64,000 nt of DNA. It comes from Cupriavidus basilensis OR16. GTDB taxonomy: Bacteria; Pseudomonadota; Gammaproteobacteria; Burkholderiales; Burkholderiaceae. The notes beneath the pieces are model-generated. The model was given only the letters and a program-made list of their open reading frames with translations, was not told the origin of the DNA and did no database searches. Numbering within the stretch: the stretch's first letter is position 1; every line of letters starts with the position of its first letter. Made by a program: the position numbers and the translations under genes. The stretch is from the NCBI RefSeq assembly GCF_000243095.1, contig NZ_AHJE01000062.1, positions 1-64,000 on the forward strand, read 5' to 3'. Of this stretch, positions 11,358 to 19,992 are shown one piece after another.

Positions 11358-14300
11358 ATCTCGACAAACACAACGTGGCCGACGTAGTGCCAGCTACCCC
11401 ATTGCAGCAGGGCATGCTCTACCACGCGCTGGCAGCGCAGGATCCTGCCATGTACCTGGAGCAGTACGGCTTCAGCGTGCATGGCGATCTCGATATTGAG
11501 CGGTACCGGACCGCCTGGCAGCAGGTTCTCGATCATCAGCCAATGCTCAGGACCAGCTTTCATTGGGAGGGCCTGGGCAAGGCCTACCAAGTGGTGCACA
11601 AGCGGCTGGAAGTATCGTTCGAGCACATTGAGCTGAGTCATCTGGCGGGGCCGCAGCACTCCGTCGTACAGGACAAGCTTCGCGCGGAACGCCGGGCCGC
11701 CGGGTTCTCGCTGAATCGCGCGCCCCTGTTCACTGTCACCGTGGTTACGCTGGCGAAGAGCCTGCACAAGATCTGGCTGACCCTCCACCATCTGCTGGCG
11801 GATGGCTGGTCGCTTTACCTGCTCCTCGCCGAGGTGGGCCAACTCTATCAGCATCCCCTGGGTTTACCGGCCCCGGCGGTGCCATTCCGGCGTTACTGCG
11901 AATGGCTGCAGGCGCAGGATCAGGATTCAGCACGGCGATGGTGGCAGGACCGATTGGGGGCCGGTGGATTCACTGGCAAGGCGCCTTTGGTCGAGCAGAG
12001 CAGAACCGGATCGAGCACCGCGGTCGACTACAAGCTCAATGAAGCCGAGAGTGCGCGCTTGCAACAAGGCTCCCGGCGGCAGGGGCTGACCGAGAGCACT
12101 CTATTCAACGCCGCCTGGTCAATTCTGCTCCGGCGCTATCTGCGCCAAGACCGGCTTGTCTTCGGCTACACGGTTTCCACGCGCCCGGCGGAGATTGATG
12201 GAATCGAGCGGATGCTCGGCCTTCTGCTCAATGTGCTCCCCGTCACGGTCGACCTCAATCCTGAGCAAGAAATAGAACCCTGGCTGCAGGCATTGCAGCA
12301 GCAACTCATCGCCGACCGACAGCACGACTATCTGCCACTCAGCGAACTGCAAAGACTCGCCGGAACGGCTGCCAACCAGGGCTTGTTCCAGACGCTACTG
12401 GTCTGGGAGAACCAGCCGGGCAGCTCGGTGGAGGAGGGGTCGGCGGACTCGCTTCGGGTAGTCCACGATGAAAGCTATGAGCTGAACCACTACCCGTTGA
12501 TGTTGGCGGGCTATCCGGGCAGCGTCGTGCGGTTGCGACTCAATTTTCGCGAGCGCGCCCTTTCGCACGCGCGAGCCTTGGATCTGCTGCAGCAGATGGC
12601 GGATATCATGCTGGTGTTGGCCGAAGGCGGTCCCCGGAAGCTGGGCGACCTTATAGCCGATCGGATTATGCAACCGTTGCCCACGTTGTCCCTGGATGCG
12701 GTCCCGACCGCAATCGCGCCTAGTTTGTGGCAGCGCATACTCGAACTGGCCACAGCCAACCCGTCGGCGCCCCAGCTCGACCAAGCACAGCCAGCCCAGT
12801 CGTTTACCCGGAACGACCTGGTCCTGCGCGCACAATCGCTCGCCCGGCGGCTGGCGGCGAGCTTGCCGGCCGATCGTAGCGCTCCACTGGCATTACTGCT
12901 CTGGCCTGGTATCGACTACGTCAGTGCCATACTTGCCGCCCTCTACCTTGGCCGACCGTGGCTGGCGCTGGACCCCCGCAGGCCGGTGGAAGGCCTGGGC
13001 GAGCAGCTCGCGTACATCCAACCGGCCGCGCTACTGAGCGAGCCCAGCCTGTGGCCCGAACCGCACCGCTGGGAGGGGCCGACAATTGTCGACCTGAGCG
13101 CCGCGGAAACTGGGCCGGTCACCGCCTGCGTTCCCCCTGTGGTCATGGATGAAGTGGACTGCGTGTGCATGGTTCTGACATCCGGCTCCACAGGCCGGCC
13201 CAAGTGTGTCAGCTTGCCGCTACGCGCTTTGCGCCAACGACTGGGCTGGATGCAGAGCTTCCTGCCCGCCAGCCCTGAAGACAGCATTCTACTGAAGACC
13301 TCACCTGCCTTCGTCGATGCCATTTGCGAAGTGCTCGGGCCCTTGATCTCCGGCTATCGGATGGTGGCCCCCACACCCGAGCAAAGCCATGACCTGGGGC
13401 AGTGGCCGGCGCTGTTGACTGAACAGGCCATTACCCGCTTGGTCATCACCCCCTCCGTCCTGGAGGGCTTGCTGCGAGTCCTGGCCGAACCCGTGCCAAG
13501 CGTGCATCTGCTCCAGGTCAGCGGCGAACGCTTCCCCAGTGACCTGCTTGAACGAGGCAAACAGCGCTTCCCGAATGCACGGATCTTGAACCTCTATGGC
13601 TCGTCCGAGGTGATGGCTGATGCGTGCGCTTTCGATTGCAGCGCCTGGCAACCTGCTCACTGTGCCACCGTCCCGCTGGGCAAGCTGCTTCCGGGGGCGC
13701 TGGGCGCCATCCTGGACGAAGGGCGGCATCCGCTACCCGAGGGGGCCATTGGCGAGTTGTTCCTGGGGGGAGACTGCCTCGCCATCGGGTATCACGCCAA
13801 TCCTGACGCCACGGACGCAAAGTTCAGGGAGATGGACGGCTTGCCTGGCAGACCGCGAATGTATGCGACCGGAGACCTGGTGGCGCTTGGAGAGGATGGA
13901 CAGCTGCACTACCACGGTCGTGCCGACCATCAGATCAAGCTCAACGGCATGCGCATCGAGCCCGGCGAGATCGAATCCCTGCTCAAATCACGCAAGGGGG
14001 TCGATGATGCCGCGCTGGCTTGCCATCACAACGCCGTTGGGCAGGCGATATTGACCGCCCACATAGCCAGTCAGTGCTATCACAAGGACCCAGAGGCATT
14101 GGTAGCCGATCTGCAGGTGTTGCTCTCGCGGCAGCTACCCAGCGGCCAGATGCCGCGCCACTGGCAGGTGACGACCGACTTGCCGAGAAACGCCAGCGGC
14201 AAGCTCGACCGTCGGGCGTTGCGCTACCTGGATGCCGCTGTTGCGGTACACAGTATCGAGCGCGTCGCTCCGCATACCGACCGGCAGCAGCGTCTTCACG

Positions 14301-15745
14301 CCGTATGGCAACAGGTGCTTGGGCAGGACGCTTTCGGAATCGACGACGACTTCTTCGCCCTCGGCGGCAGCTCGATCAGCATGACGCAGCTGTGCTTTGC
14401 CGTGCGCAAGGCGTTTCACGTTCCTTTCCCGATCCGTGGCGCATTTGAGGCCCCAAGCATCCGCCAGCAGGCGGATCTTATCCAGCAGTATCAGGATGGC
14501 GCACAGCCTGTCGCCGATCGTGGCACTGGCCGGCCCCAGCACCATGATCTGCATATCGACGCGGCCAGCGCCGACCACGTCCTGCCGTTGGCGGGGGAGA
14601 TCACCCCTTGGCCGCAAGGGGCGGTCCATGTGTTTCTGTCGGGTGCACAAGGCTTCATCAATGCCTGGTTGCTAGCACGCTTGCTCGATGACCCGACCCT
14701 TACGGTCAGTTGCTTGGCGCCGGGATCCGACGCGCAAAGCGCCTGGGCCGGTCTGGTCGAGCATCTGAGTCAGTTCGGGCTTTGGAGCGGCGAGCGCGGC
14801 TCACGCCTGCGCATAGTCGCAGGCGATCTCGGGCAACCCCGCTTCGGACTCTCTGAGCAGGACTGGCAGGCGCTTGCCGAGCAATGTCAGGTGCTCTTCC
14901 ACACCGGTGTGGCGATCAATTTCGTCGCGCCCTATGCGCAGCTACGGGCAACCAATGCGCTGTCCACGGCAACCATGCTCGACCTGGCGACCACGGCACG
15001 GGCCAAGCCCTTGCATTTCGTTGGTAGCCTCGGAGTCGTCGACCACTCCCGCGCGGCCGGAGACAGCGCCCGCGTGCGCGAGGACGATGCGCTGTTGACT
15101 TGGCGCGGTCTCCCGACCGGCTACCTGCAAGCCCGATGGGTCAGCGACACCATGATTCGCCGGGCGATTGAGCGCGGGGTGCCCTGCTCGGTGATGCGGA
15201 TGACAACGGTCAGTGGTGACACGGACCGCCACCAGGCCAACAGCCAGGACATGATGTGGCAACTGATCAAGCTGGCTATGACCGTTGGCATCATCCCCGA
15301 CACCCCGCGTCCGATCGACCTGGTGCCGGTGGATCGGGCGGTTGAGGCGGTCATCGCCCTAGCACGCTCTGCCTCTACCCTGGGGCAAGCCTGGCACGTG
15401 TCGAATCCGCGGATCTGGAAGTGGGCCGAGGTGGCTGCGTTGCTGCGCAGCAAGGGTTACCCCGTGCATCTGCTCTCCGGTGAGGAGTGGTCTCAGCGCT
15501 TCGGGCGGGTCGCTATGCAACTAGGCGAGCAACCCGAGTGGCAGAAGGTATTGCCGTTGCTCGGCGATGCCTGGCAAGAGCATAAGCACTTCTTCGAGCT
15601 GGACAAGCACAAAACCCTGGAGCGTCTACGCCAACTCGACAGCGCCCTGCCGCCCATGGATGAACAGTTGCTCTGGCAGACGGTCGAGCGCTTCTTTGAG
15701 AGCGGCTTTCTTCCACGTACGGGTGTCGCAGCGGCATACGGCTAG
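11354..15745 (+). CDS. Non-ribosomal peptide synthetase, C-A-T-R (terminal reductase-like domain)
   Basis: Final module, 1,463 residues, intact. Condensation domain with HHLLADGWS near residue 145; adenylation domain with LTSGSTGRPK and KTSPAFVDAICE; carrier domain with FFALGGSSISM near 1006; C-terminal short-chain-dehydrogenase-like release domain (about 1090-1463). By-eye A pocket: V D C V Q S L A D plus Lys, close to beta-alanine pockets as I remember them. The release domain departs from active reductases: the nucleotide motif reads GAQGFINAW (third Gly replaced by Asn) and the YxxxK motif reads YLQAR (Lys replaced by Arg), while the Ser of HFVGSLG is kept. It may therefore release by another route (for example cyclization) or still reduce poorly. 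No thioesterase is found in the window. Confidence 0.88.
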   Translation: MNLDKHNVADVVPATPLQQGMLYHALAAQDPAMYLEQYGFSVHGDLDIERYRTAWQQVLDHQPMLRTSFHWEGLGKAYQVVHKRLEVSFEHIELSHLAGPQHSVVQDKLRAERRAAGFSLNRAPLFTVTVVTLAKSLHKIWLTLHHLLADGWSLYLLLAEVGQLYQHPLGLPAPAVPFRRYCEWLQAQDQDSARRWWQDRLGAGGFTGKAPLVEQSRTGSSTAVDYKLNEAESARLQQGSRRQGLTESTLFNAAWSILLRRYLRQDRLVFGYTVSTRPAEIDGIERMLGLLLNVLPVTVDLNPEQEIEPWLQALQQQLIADRQHDYLPLSELQRLAGTAANQGLFQTLLVWENQPGSSVEEGSADSLRVVHDESYELNHYPLMLAGYPGSVVRLRLNFRERALSHARALDLLQQMADIMLVLAEGGPRKLGDLIADRIMQPLPTLSLDAVPTAIAPSLWQRILELATANPSAPQLDQAQPAQSFTRNDLVLRAQSLARRLAASLPADRSAPLALLLWPGIDYVSAILAALYLGRPWLALDPRRPVEGLGEQLAYIQPAALLSEPSLWPEPHRWEGPTIVDLSAAETGPVTACVPPVVMDEVDCVCMVLTSGSTGRPKCVSLPLRALRQRLGWMQSFLPASPEDSILLKTSPAFVDAICEVLGPLISGYRMVAPTPEQSHDLGQWPALLTEQAITRLVITPSVLEGLLRVLAEPVPSVHLLQVSGERFPSDLLERGKQRFPNARILNLYGSSEVMADACAFDCSAWQPAHCATVPLGKLLPGALGAILDEGRHPLPEGAIGELFLGGDCLAIGYHANPDATDAKFREMDGLPGRPRMYATGDLVALGEDGQLHYHGRADHQIKLNGMRIEPGEIESLLKSRKGVDDAALACHHNAVGQAILTAHIASQCYHKDPEALVADLQVLLSRQLPSGQMPRHWQVTTDLPRNASGKLDRRALRYLDAAVAVHSIERVAPHTDRQQRLHAVWQQVLGQDAFGIDDDFFALGGSSISMTQLCFAVRKAFHVPFPIRGAFEAPSIRQQADLIQQYQDGAQPVADRGTGRPQHHDLHIDAASADHVLPLAGEITPWPQGAVHVFLSGAQGFINAWLLARLLDDPTLTVSCLAPGSDAQSAWAGLVEHLSQFGLWSGERGSRLRIVAGDLGQPRFGLSEQDWQALAEQCQVLFHTGVAINFVAPYAQLRATNALSTATMLDLATTARAKPLHFVGSLGVVDHSRAAGDSARVREDDALLTWRGLPTGYLQARWVSDTMIRRAIERGVPCSVMRMTTVSGDTDRHQANSQDMMWQLIKLAMTVGIIPDTPRPIDLVPVDRAVEAVIALARSASTLGQAWHVSNPRIWKWAEVAALLRSKGYPVHLLSGEEWSQRFGRVAMQLGEQPEWQKVLPLLGDAWQEHKHFFELDKHKTLERLRQLDSALPPMDEQLLWQTVERFFESGFLPRTGVAAAYG

Positions 15746-15828
15746 TCAGGAGCTACCCACGACTGCGCTCAAGAACGTCTGCCGCTGGTGCCCAAGCATC
15801 CTCCCACCCACTTTGTGGAACTCAGAAC

Positions 15829-17010
15829 ATGCGTGCGTTCAAGTACCTTCTCCTCATCAACAGCCTCTGCATGGCGGCCCTGATGTCCTTCGTCGCCGTG
15901 GTCGGGCCGCTGGTTCGCACCCTCGGCCTGGCGGAATGGCACGGCGGGCTGGCCGTCACCATTGCCGGTACGCTCTGGGTGGCCAGCTCCCGGGGCTGGG
16001 GCAGGCTCAGCGATGTGCACGGTCGCAAGCGCGTGCTTTCGTGGGCGCTCCTGGGATTCTGCAGCTCGTTTACGGTGTTGGCCGCGTACTTTGACGTGGT
16101 CACGCGGATATCGCTGCCGCTGATCGGGCTGCTCGCCCTGCTAATCGCGATTCGCGGTGTGATGGGGCTGTTTTACGCCGCCATTCCCGTGGTGAGCAAT
16201 GCCTGGCTTGCCGACAACTTTCCTACTGATGTACGGCGTGCGGTGCTCGCCAAGCTTGGCGCTGCAAACGCTGTGGGCATGGTGATCGGCCCGCTCGCCG
16301 CCGGCCTGCTGGCAACGCATAACCTGAACCTGCCCCTATACTTCGCTGCAGGTCTCCCGCTACTGGCGGGCTATCTGCTCTGGCGCCATGTACCTGCCTC
16401 AGCGGTGGTCGAGCAGGGTGAAAAACCTACCCTTGCCTTCGCTGATCGAAGGGTGCGCCTGCCTGTGGCGGCCATGTTCCTGGCGACCAGCGCAGTGCTC
16501 GCCGGGCAAATGTGTGTGGGATTCTTTGCCATGGACCGCCTGGCCCTGGATGCTCAGGCGGGTGCCAAGGTGGCCGGCCTAGCCATGGCTGGCGTCGGTG
16601 TCGCGTTGATCTTGATCCAACTGGTCGTAGCGCGCCTGCATCGGGTGTCGCCGCAAGCCATGATCGGCTTTGGCTCATTGCTGGCCGCGGCTGGATTCGC
16701 GCCGTTGTTCCTCACCACGACCCCCTTGGGGCTGATTGCCAGTTACAGCGTCGCGGCCGCGGGCCTGGGCATGGTGTTTCCGGCCGCGCAGGCGTTGGCA
16801 GCAAATGCGGCAGCGGCGGGGGAGCAGGGACTAGCTGCTGGCACCCTGTCTGCCGCACAAGGCGCGGCGAGCGTCGTCTCTCCACTGGCCTTCACCGTGC
16901 TGTACCAATGGAATTGGGTGCTCCCTTACCTGTTGGCTTGCGCTTTGCTCTGCGTCCTTTCGCTGTTGGCCATGTCACAAACTCGGCGGATAAAGGTGGC
17001 CAGTGCGTGA
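15829..17010 (+). CDS. MFS efflux transporter, probable product exporter
   Basis: Major facilitator protein of 393 residues with about 12 hydrophobic segments and the loop-2 motif GRLSDVHGRKRVLSW (residues 60-77), typical of drug and siderophore exporters of the DHA1 type. It starts 83 bases after the last NRPS gene in the same direction, with GGAA ahead of the ATG, so it is probably the last gene of the synthesis operon and carries the finished metallophore across the inner membrane. Intact. Substrate is inferred from position. Confidence 0.8.
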   Translation: MRAFKYLLLINSLCMAALMSFVAVVGPLVRTLGLAEWHGGLAVTIAGTLWVASSRGWGRLSDVHGRKRVLSWALLGFCSSFTVLAAYFDVVTRISLPLIGLLALLIAIRGVMGLFYAAIPVVSNAWLADNFPTDVRRAVLAKLGAANAVGMVIGPLAAGLLATHNLNLPLYFAAGLPLLAGYLLWRHVPASAVVEQGEKPTLAFADRRVRLPVAAMFLATSAVLAGQMCVGFFAMDRLALDAQAGAKVAGLAMAGVGVALILIQLVVARLHRVSPQAMIGFGSLLAAAGFAPLFLTTTPLGLIASYSVAAAGLGMVFPAAQALAANAAAAGEQGLAAGTLSAAQGAASVVSPLAFTVLYQWNWVLPYLLACALLCVLSLLAMSQTRRIKVASA

Positions 17011-17382
17011 GGCTGTGTGAACCATATCCTGATAGGGAGTGGAGGTGACGTGCAGCCAACGTACAGTGAGCAAGGCGCGATCGCAGACAAGACCGTCGCC
17101 ACCCGATGCAAGTAGGCGGCGCGCAAACCGTGAAAGCGCCGGCCGTCCAGGCCTTGCGCCCCCATTTTTTTGCCGCGCGTCAGAGGCTGACCAATACCGA
17201 CATGCGCCAGAAGGTTGTCGCTCCGCTCGATCTGGCGCAGGTTGACTCAACGGCCTTTTCGGGTAGGGCCTTTCCCCTTGAATGCCCTTCCTTTGGCCAC
17301 TCCACCCTTTACCTTTGTCGCCCTCGGTCTGGCTTTTCTCGCCTTCGATGGCGAAGCGTTCGTCTTGCAAGCGCTGGCGCTC
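17011..17382. other. Spacer between exporter and IS element, no recognised gene
   Basis: About 370 bases. Open frames exist on both strands but none has a convincing start, ribosome site or family motif. A T7 run at 17165-17171 has no strong stem before it. I see nothing I can name here. Confidence 0.5.
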
Positions 17383-17394
17383 AATGCCGTTCAG

Positions 17395-18446
17395 TTAACG
17401 TTTCTTGAGAGATATCGAACGGTGTAACGGAAAGGTCTGGACTTGACGGCCCGTGCGCAACTGCGCCCGGGCCGTTTCTCGTTGGGCAGTTTCGTACCGG
17501 ATCGCGTGGAATGCACGAATGAAGCTCAGTTCCTCGGGGGCACGCCCGGCCTCAAGCGCGGCCTTCGCCATCTCTAGGCGAATCAGGTTGTAGGCAATCA
17601 GGGCGCCCCAGAACTCCTGGCAGACGCCGTCAACGGGACCGTCTGATCGCCGGGCTTGCCGCTGAGCACCTCCCAGCGCGTATTGGACTTGGCCGGAATG
17701 ATGAAATGCGGGTTCTCGCCGCCAGAGACCAGATTGCACAGCAGTTGAGCCGCCAGGAATCCCTTGTGGAACACGGTAATGGAGTGGTCCGGCACGCGCG
17801 GGATGAGTTCGCGCGCCGAGATCATCTCGTTGATGTCGTAAGGACCAAATTCCGTATCACACACCAAGCGGGTAGGAATGGCCGTGAGCGTAACCGCGCG
17901 TAGCTGGGGATAGCTGCCCACCCGGTCATGCGCTGCCGCAGATGCCCCAAAATGCCTGCGGTTGGCGGCGCTGTCGGCGGTGCGCAGCGTGGTACCGTCC
18001 ATCGCGAACAGCGAGAACCCTTTGAAGCGATGGTGCGCCTGATCCTGGGCGCCCCAGTTCCTGGCCGATTCGTGAAAGAGCCACGCCAGGGGCGCGGCGC
18101 CGGTGTGCTGCTGTGCCTGGGCAATGGCGCTTTTACTGACAAATGACACATCAGGCGCGGGGAGCGAAAGCTCCCGCCCGTCGACGACTTCGCTGATTGA
18201 CTGGTGCCGGTACAACGCCAGTGCGATCACCAGCCAGACCACCTGCTGCGCGGGCAGGCGGCGTCGACGAAGGCTGGCACTGCCGCCGGCCCGGACTGCC
18301 TGCTCCACCCATTCGTACGGCAGATGCTCACTCAGCCGGTTCCATTCGAACGGCGGTTGTGATTCAACAAGAGGGTGCAAATCGTCGGCCAGCATTGCGA
18401 CGAAAGCTAACATCGCCACGGCCTGCTTACAACAGGTTTGCGTCAC
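17395..18446 (-). pseudogene. IS4-family transposase with central deletion
   Basis: The N-terminal 270 residues read cleanly (start 18446, MTQTCCKQAV): N-terminal IS4 region, then the first catalytic region DGTTLRTADSAANRRHFGA and the block DTEFGPYDINEMISARELIP. After KPGDQTV (about 17640) the frame changes directly to DGVCQEFWGALIAYNLIRLE, the C-terminal helix of the family. Roughly 100-130 residues, including the YREL-type motif with the last catalytic Glu, are missing. The enzyme cannot be active; mobility would need another copy in trans. Confidence 0.85.
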
Positions 18447-18453
18447 TAACAGA

Positions 18454-18485
18454 AATGCCGTTCAGTCGCTTAACTGAACGGCATT
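18454..18485. repeat. Hairpin at the right IS end
   Basis: AATGCCGTTCAG (18454-18465) pairs with CTGAACGGCATT (18474-18485) around an 8-base loop. The outer arm is part of the terminal inverted repeat, so the IS end can fold on itself just upstream of the transposase start, which could block read-through transcription into the transposase. Confidence 0.7.
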
Positions 18486-18550
18486 AGGGCGAAAGCCCCT
18501 TTTTCATTCCAGTGCCATCCACTGGATTCCAGCAGCAGCCAGCATTTTTC

Positions 18551-18690
18551 AGTCCGGACTACACCTTCGGTGATACCGACGGACTGTCCCTCGCCGTATC
18601 GGCCGAAGGCGGCAAAAGCTGGCGCTTCCGCTATTGCGGAGTAGCACCTATCCCAAGATCTCCCTCAACGCCGCGGTGCGTTTACCGCAG
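18551..18690 (+). pseudogene. Phage-type integrase fragment (arm-binding domain)
   Basis: Reads YTFGDTDGLSLAVSAEGGKS-WRFRY, then in another frame STYPKISLNAA. This is the start of tyrosine recombinases of the P4/DUF4102 type (…GLSLxV…G.K.WRFRY…LGTYPxISLxxAR). Only about 45 residues remain and they are frameshifted. It is a trace of an integrative element next to the IS. Confidence 0.7.
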
Positions 18691-18862
18691 CGGAGAAATG
18701 CCGCACCTGGCGCCATACTTGCGCGCCGCCACTCAGGTTCGGCTGGAGGCTGCCGACCATCAGGAACACCCCGTGGATCCACGCCTTGTGGGGCGCCATG
18801 AACTCGGCGGCGCGATGTTTGTTGTCGGAGAACTTCAGGAGGACGATAAACAAAGGCTGCAC
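18665..18862 (-). pseudogene. YciI-like protein fragment
   Basis: Begins LFIVLLKFSDNKHRAAEFM and continues HKAWIHGVFLMVGSLQPN, matching small YciI-domain proteins (normally about 95 residues). A few residues are missing after KAWIH and the C-terminal half is lost, so this is a decayed remnant overlapping the integrase scrap. Confidence 0.6.
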
Positions 18863-18973
18863 GCTCTGGTTGGACAGGTCGGATGGAATGAGGGTCAGCT
18901 CGCGTTTTGCATAGCGCCTTCCGCCTGCGTCTTCAGTCAGCGGCTCATTTGACCCTCACCCTCATGCCCTGTT

Positions 18974-19738
18974 TCATGTCCTATTGATGGATACGCCGCC
19001 ATCCACCAAGAGCGTCGAGCCGGTCATGAAGCTCGACGCGTCGGAGGCCAGGAATAGCGCCGATCTGGCAATTTCTTCGGGGGTTGCCAGGCGTTTGAGT
19101 GCGTGCAGCCCTTCAACGAAAGCAAGGGCTTCGGGCGTATTAGCGCTGGCGCGTCCCATCGGCGTGTCCGTGCCGCCGGGGAGAAGCGCGTTGGCTCTGA
19201 TGCCTTTGGTACCAAACTCAGCAGCAATCACCTGCATCAGGCCGATGAGGCCGGCTTTACTCGCCGCATAGGCTCCCATGCCGGGCATCCCCACGGTATG
19301 GCCAACAAATGTGGATGTAAAGATGATGGATCCACCGCCTCGGGCGACCATCGCGGGAAGCTGGTATTTGGCCCCCAGGAATGCACTGGTCAAGTTGGTT
19401 TCGAGGATGTCGTTCCAGGCTTTGTTCGGCATGTCAGGAACGGGCAATGCCTCTCCCGTTGTTCCCGCATTGTTGAAGGCGATGTCGAGTCCACCAAAAC
19501 GACGCACAGCGATCTCCACCAGCTCACGCGCAAGGGATTCATCCCTCACGTCTCCTGCGAGCGCGATGGCCTCGCCCTGATTCCGTTGAATCTCGGCAAC
19601 GAGGGACTCCAATTCGGTTTCACGGCGCGCCGTCACGATGACCTTCGCACCCTCCGCGGCGAACAACTTTGCCGCGGCATATCCGATGCCTGAACTGGCG
19701 CCAGTGACGATGGCGACTTTTCCTGCTAGCTGCTTCAT
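18974..19738 (-). CDS. Short-chain dehydrogenase/reductase (SDR)
   Basis: Classical SDR of 254 residues, NAD(P)-dependent oxidoreductase of unknown substrate. Visible: cofactor motif TGASSGIG (12-19), NNAG (about 89), catalytic Ser in FTSTFVGH, YAASK with the catalytic Tyr and Lys, and a C-terminal LVDGGVSINRT typical of glucose 1-dehydrogenase-like members. An Arg after the first strand (ARRETE) suggests NADP. It lies between mobile-element scraps and the RND pump on the same strand as the pump but 250 bases away, so it may not share its operon. Complete. Confidence 0.88.
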   Translation of the reverse strand: MKQLAGKVAIVTGASSGIGYAAAKLFAAEGAKVIVTARRETELESLVAEIQRNQGEAIALAGDVRDESLARELVEIAVRRFGGLDIAFNNAGTTGEALPVPDMPNKAWNDILETNLTSAFLGAKYQLPAMVARGGGSIIFTSTFVGHTVGMPGMGAYAASKAGLIGLMQVIAAEFGTKGIRANALLPGGTDTPMGRASANTPEALAFVEGLHALKRLATPEEIARSALFLASDASSFMTGSTLLVDGGVSINRT

Positions 19739-19992
19739 GCAAAAACCTCCCCTTCAAGGGTATTCACGGGTCCTGCCAGCATCGCCGACGGGCCGGAATG
19801 CTGCGATCCGATTCTTGCTTTCAAATTCAACGATCCGCGTTGCTCTTGTTTTTGCCAGCGCGGCGGAATGGTTGTTTGCTGGCGATCTGTCGCTACTGAC
19901 TGCATCGGGCCGACCGCGAACTCCAGCAGATTCAATCCGGTTTTGACCAGTTCGGCGTTGGTGATCAGTGCGTCGACCCGGTAGGCGTCGGC
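19739..19992 (-). other. Spacer with an unrecognised coding-like stretch
   Basis: On the minus strand, in frame after the pump stop codon, the sequence reads DAYRVDALITNAELVKTGLN and then loses coding character. It has no start codon. It may be the remains of a gene that once followed the pump, such as an outer-membrane factor, but I recognise no family. Confidence 0.35.

Larger units (their letters stand above)
17383..18485 (-). mobile_element. IS4-family insertion sequence, internally deleted
   Basis: Ends are defined by perfect 16-bp inverted repeats, AATGCCGTTCAGTTAA at 17383-17398 and its complement at 18470-18485. The element is about 1.1 kb and carries one transposase gene on the minus strand that lacks a central block. 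No target-site duplication is obvious in the flanks, which fits rearrangement after insertion. It separates the NRPS-PKS half of the island from the efflux half. Confidence 0.85.

Noticed and set aside
1767..15745. The cluster as yersiniabactin or pyochelin
   Set aside because: There is no salicylate synthase, aryl carrier, methyltransferase, thiazolinyl reductase or second Cy domain, and module order differs.
17011..17382. A regulatory or MerR-type gene remnant before the IS
   Set aside because: The spacing of a possible promoter was suggestive, but no helix-turn-helix or coherent frame follows.
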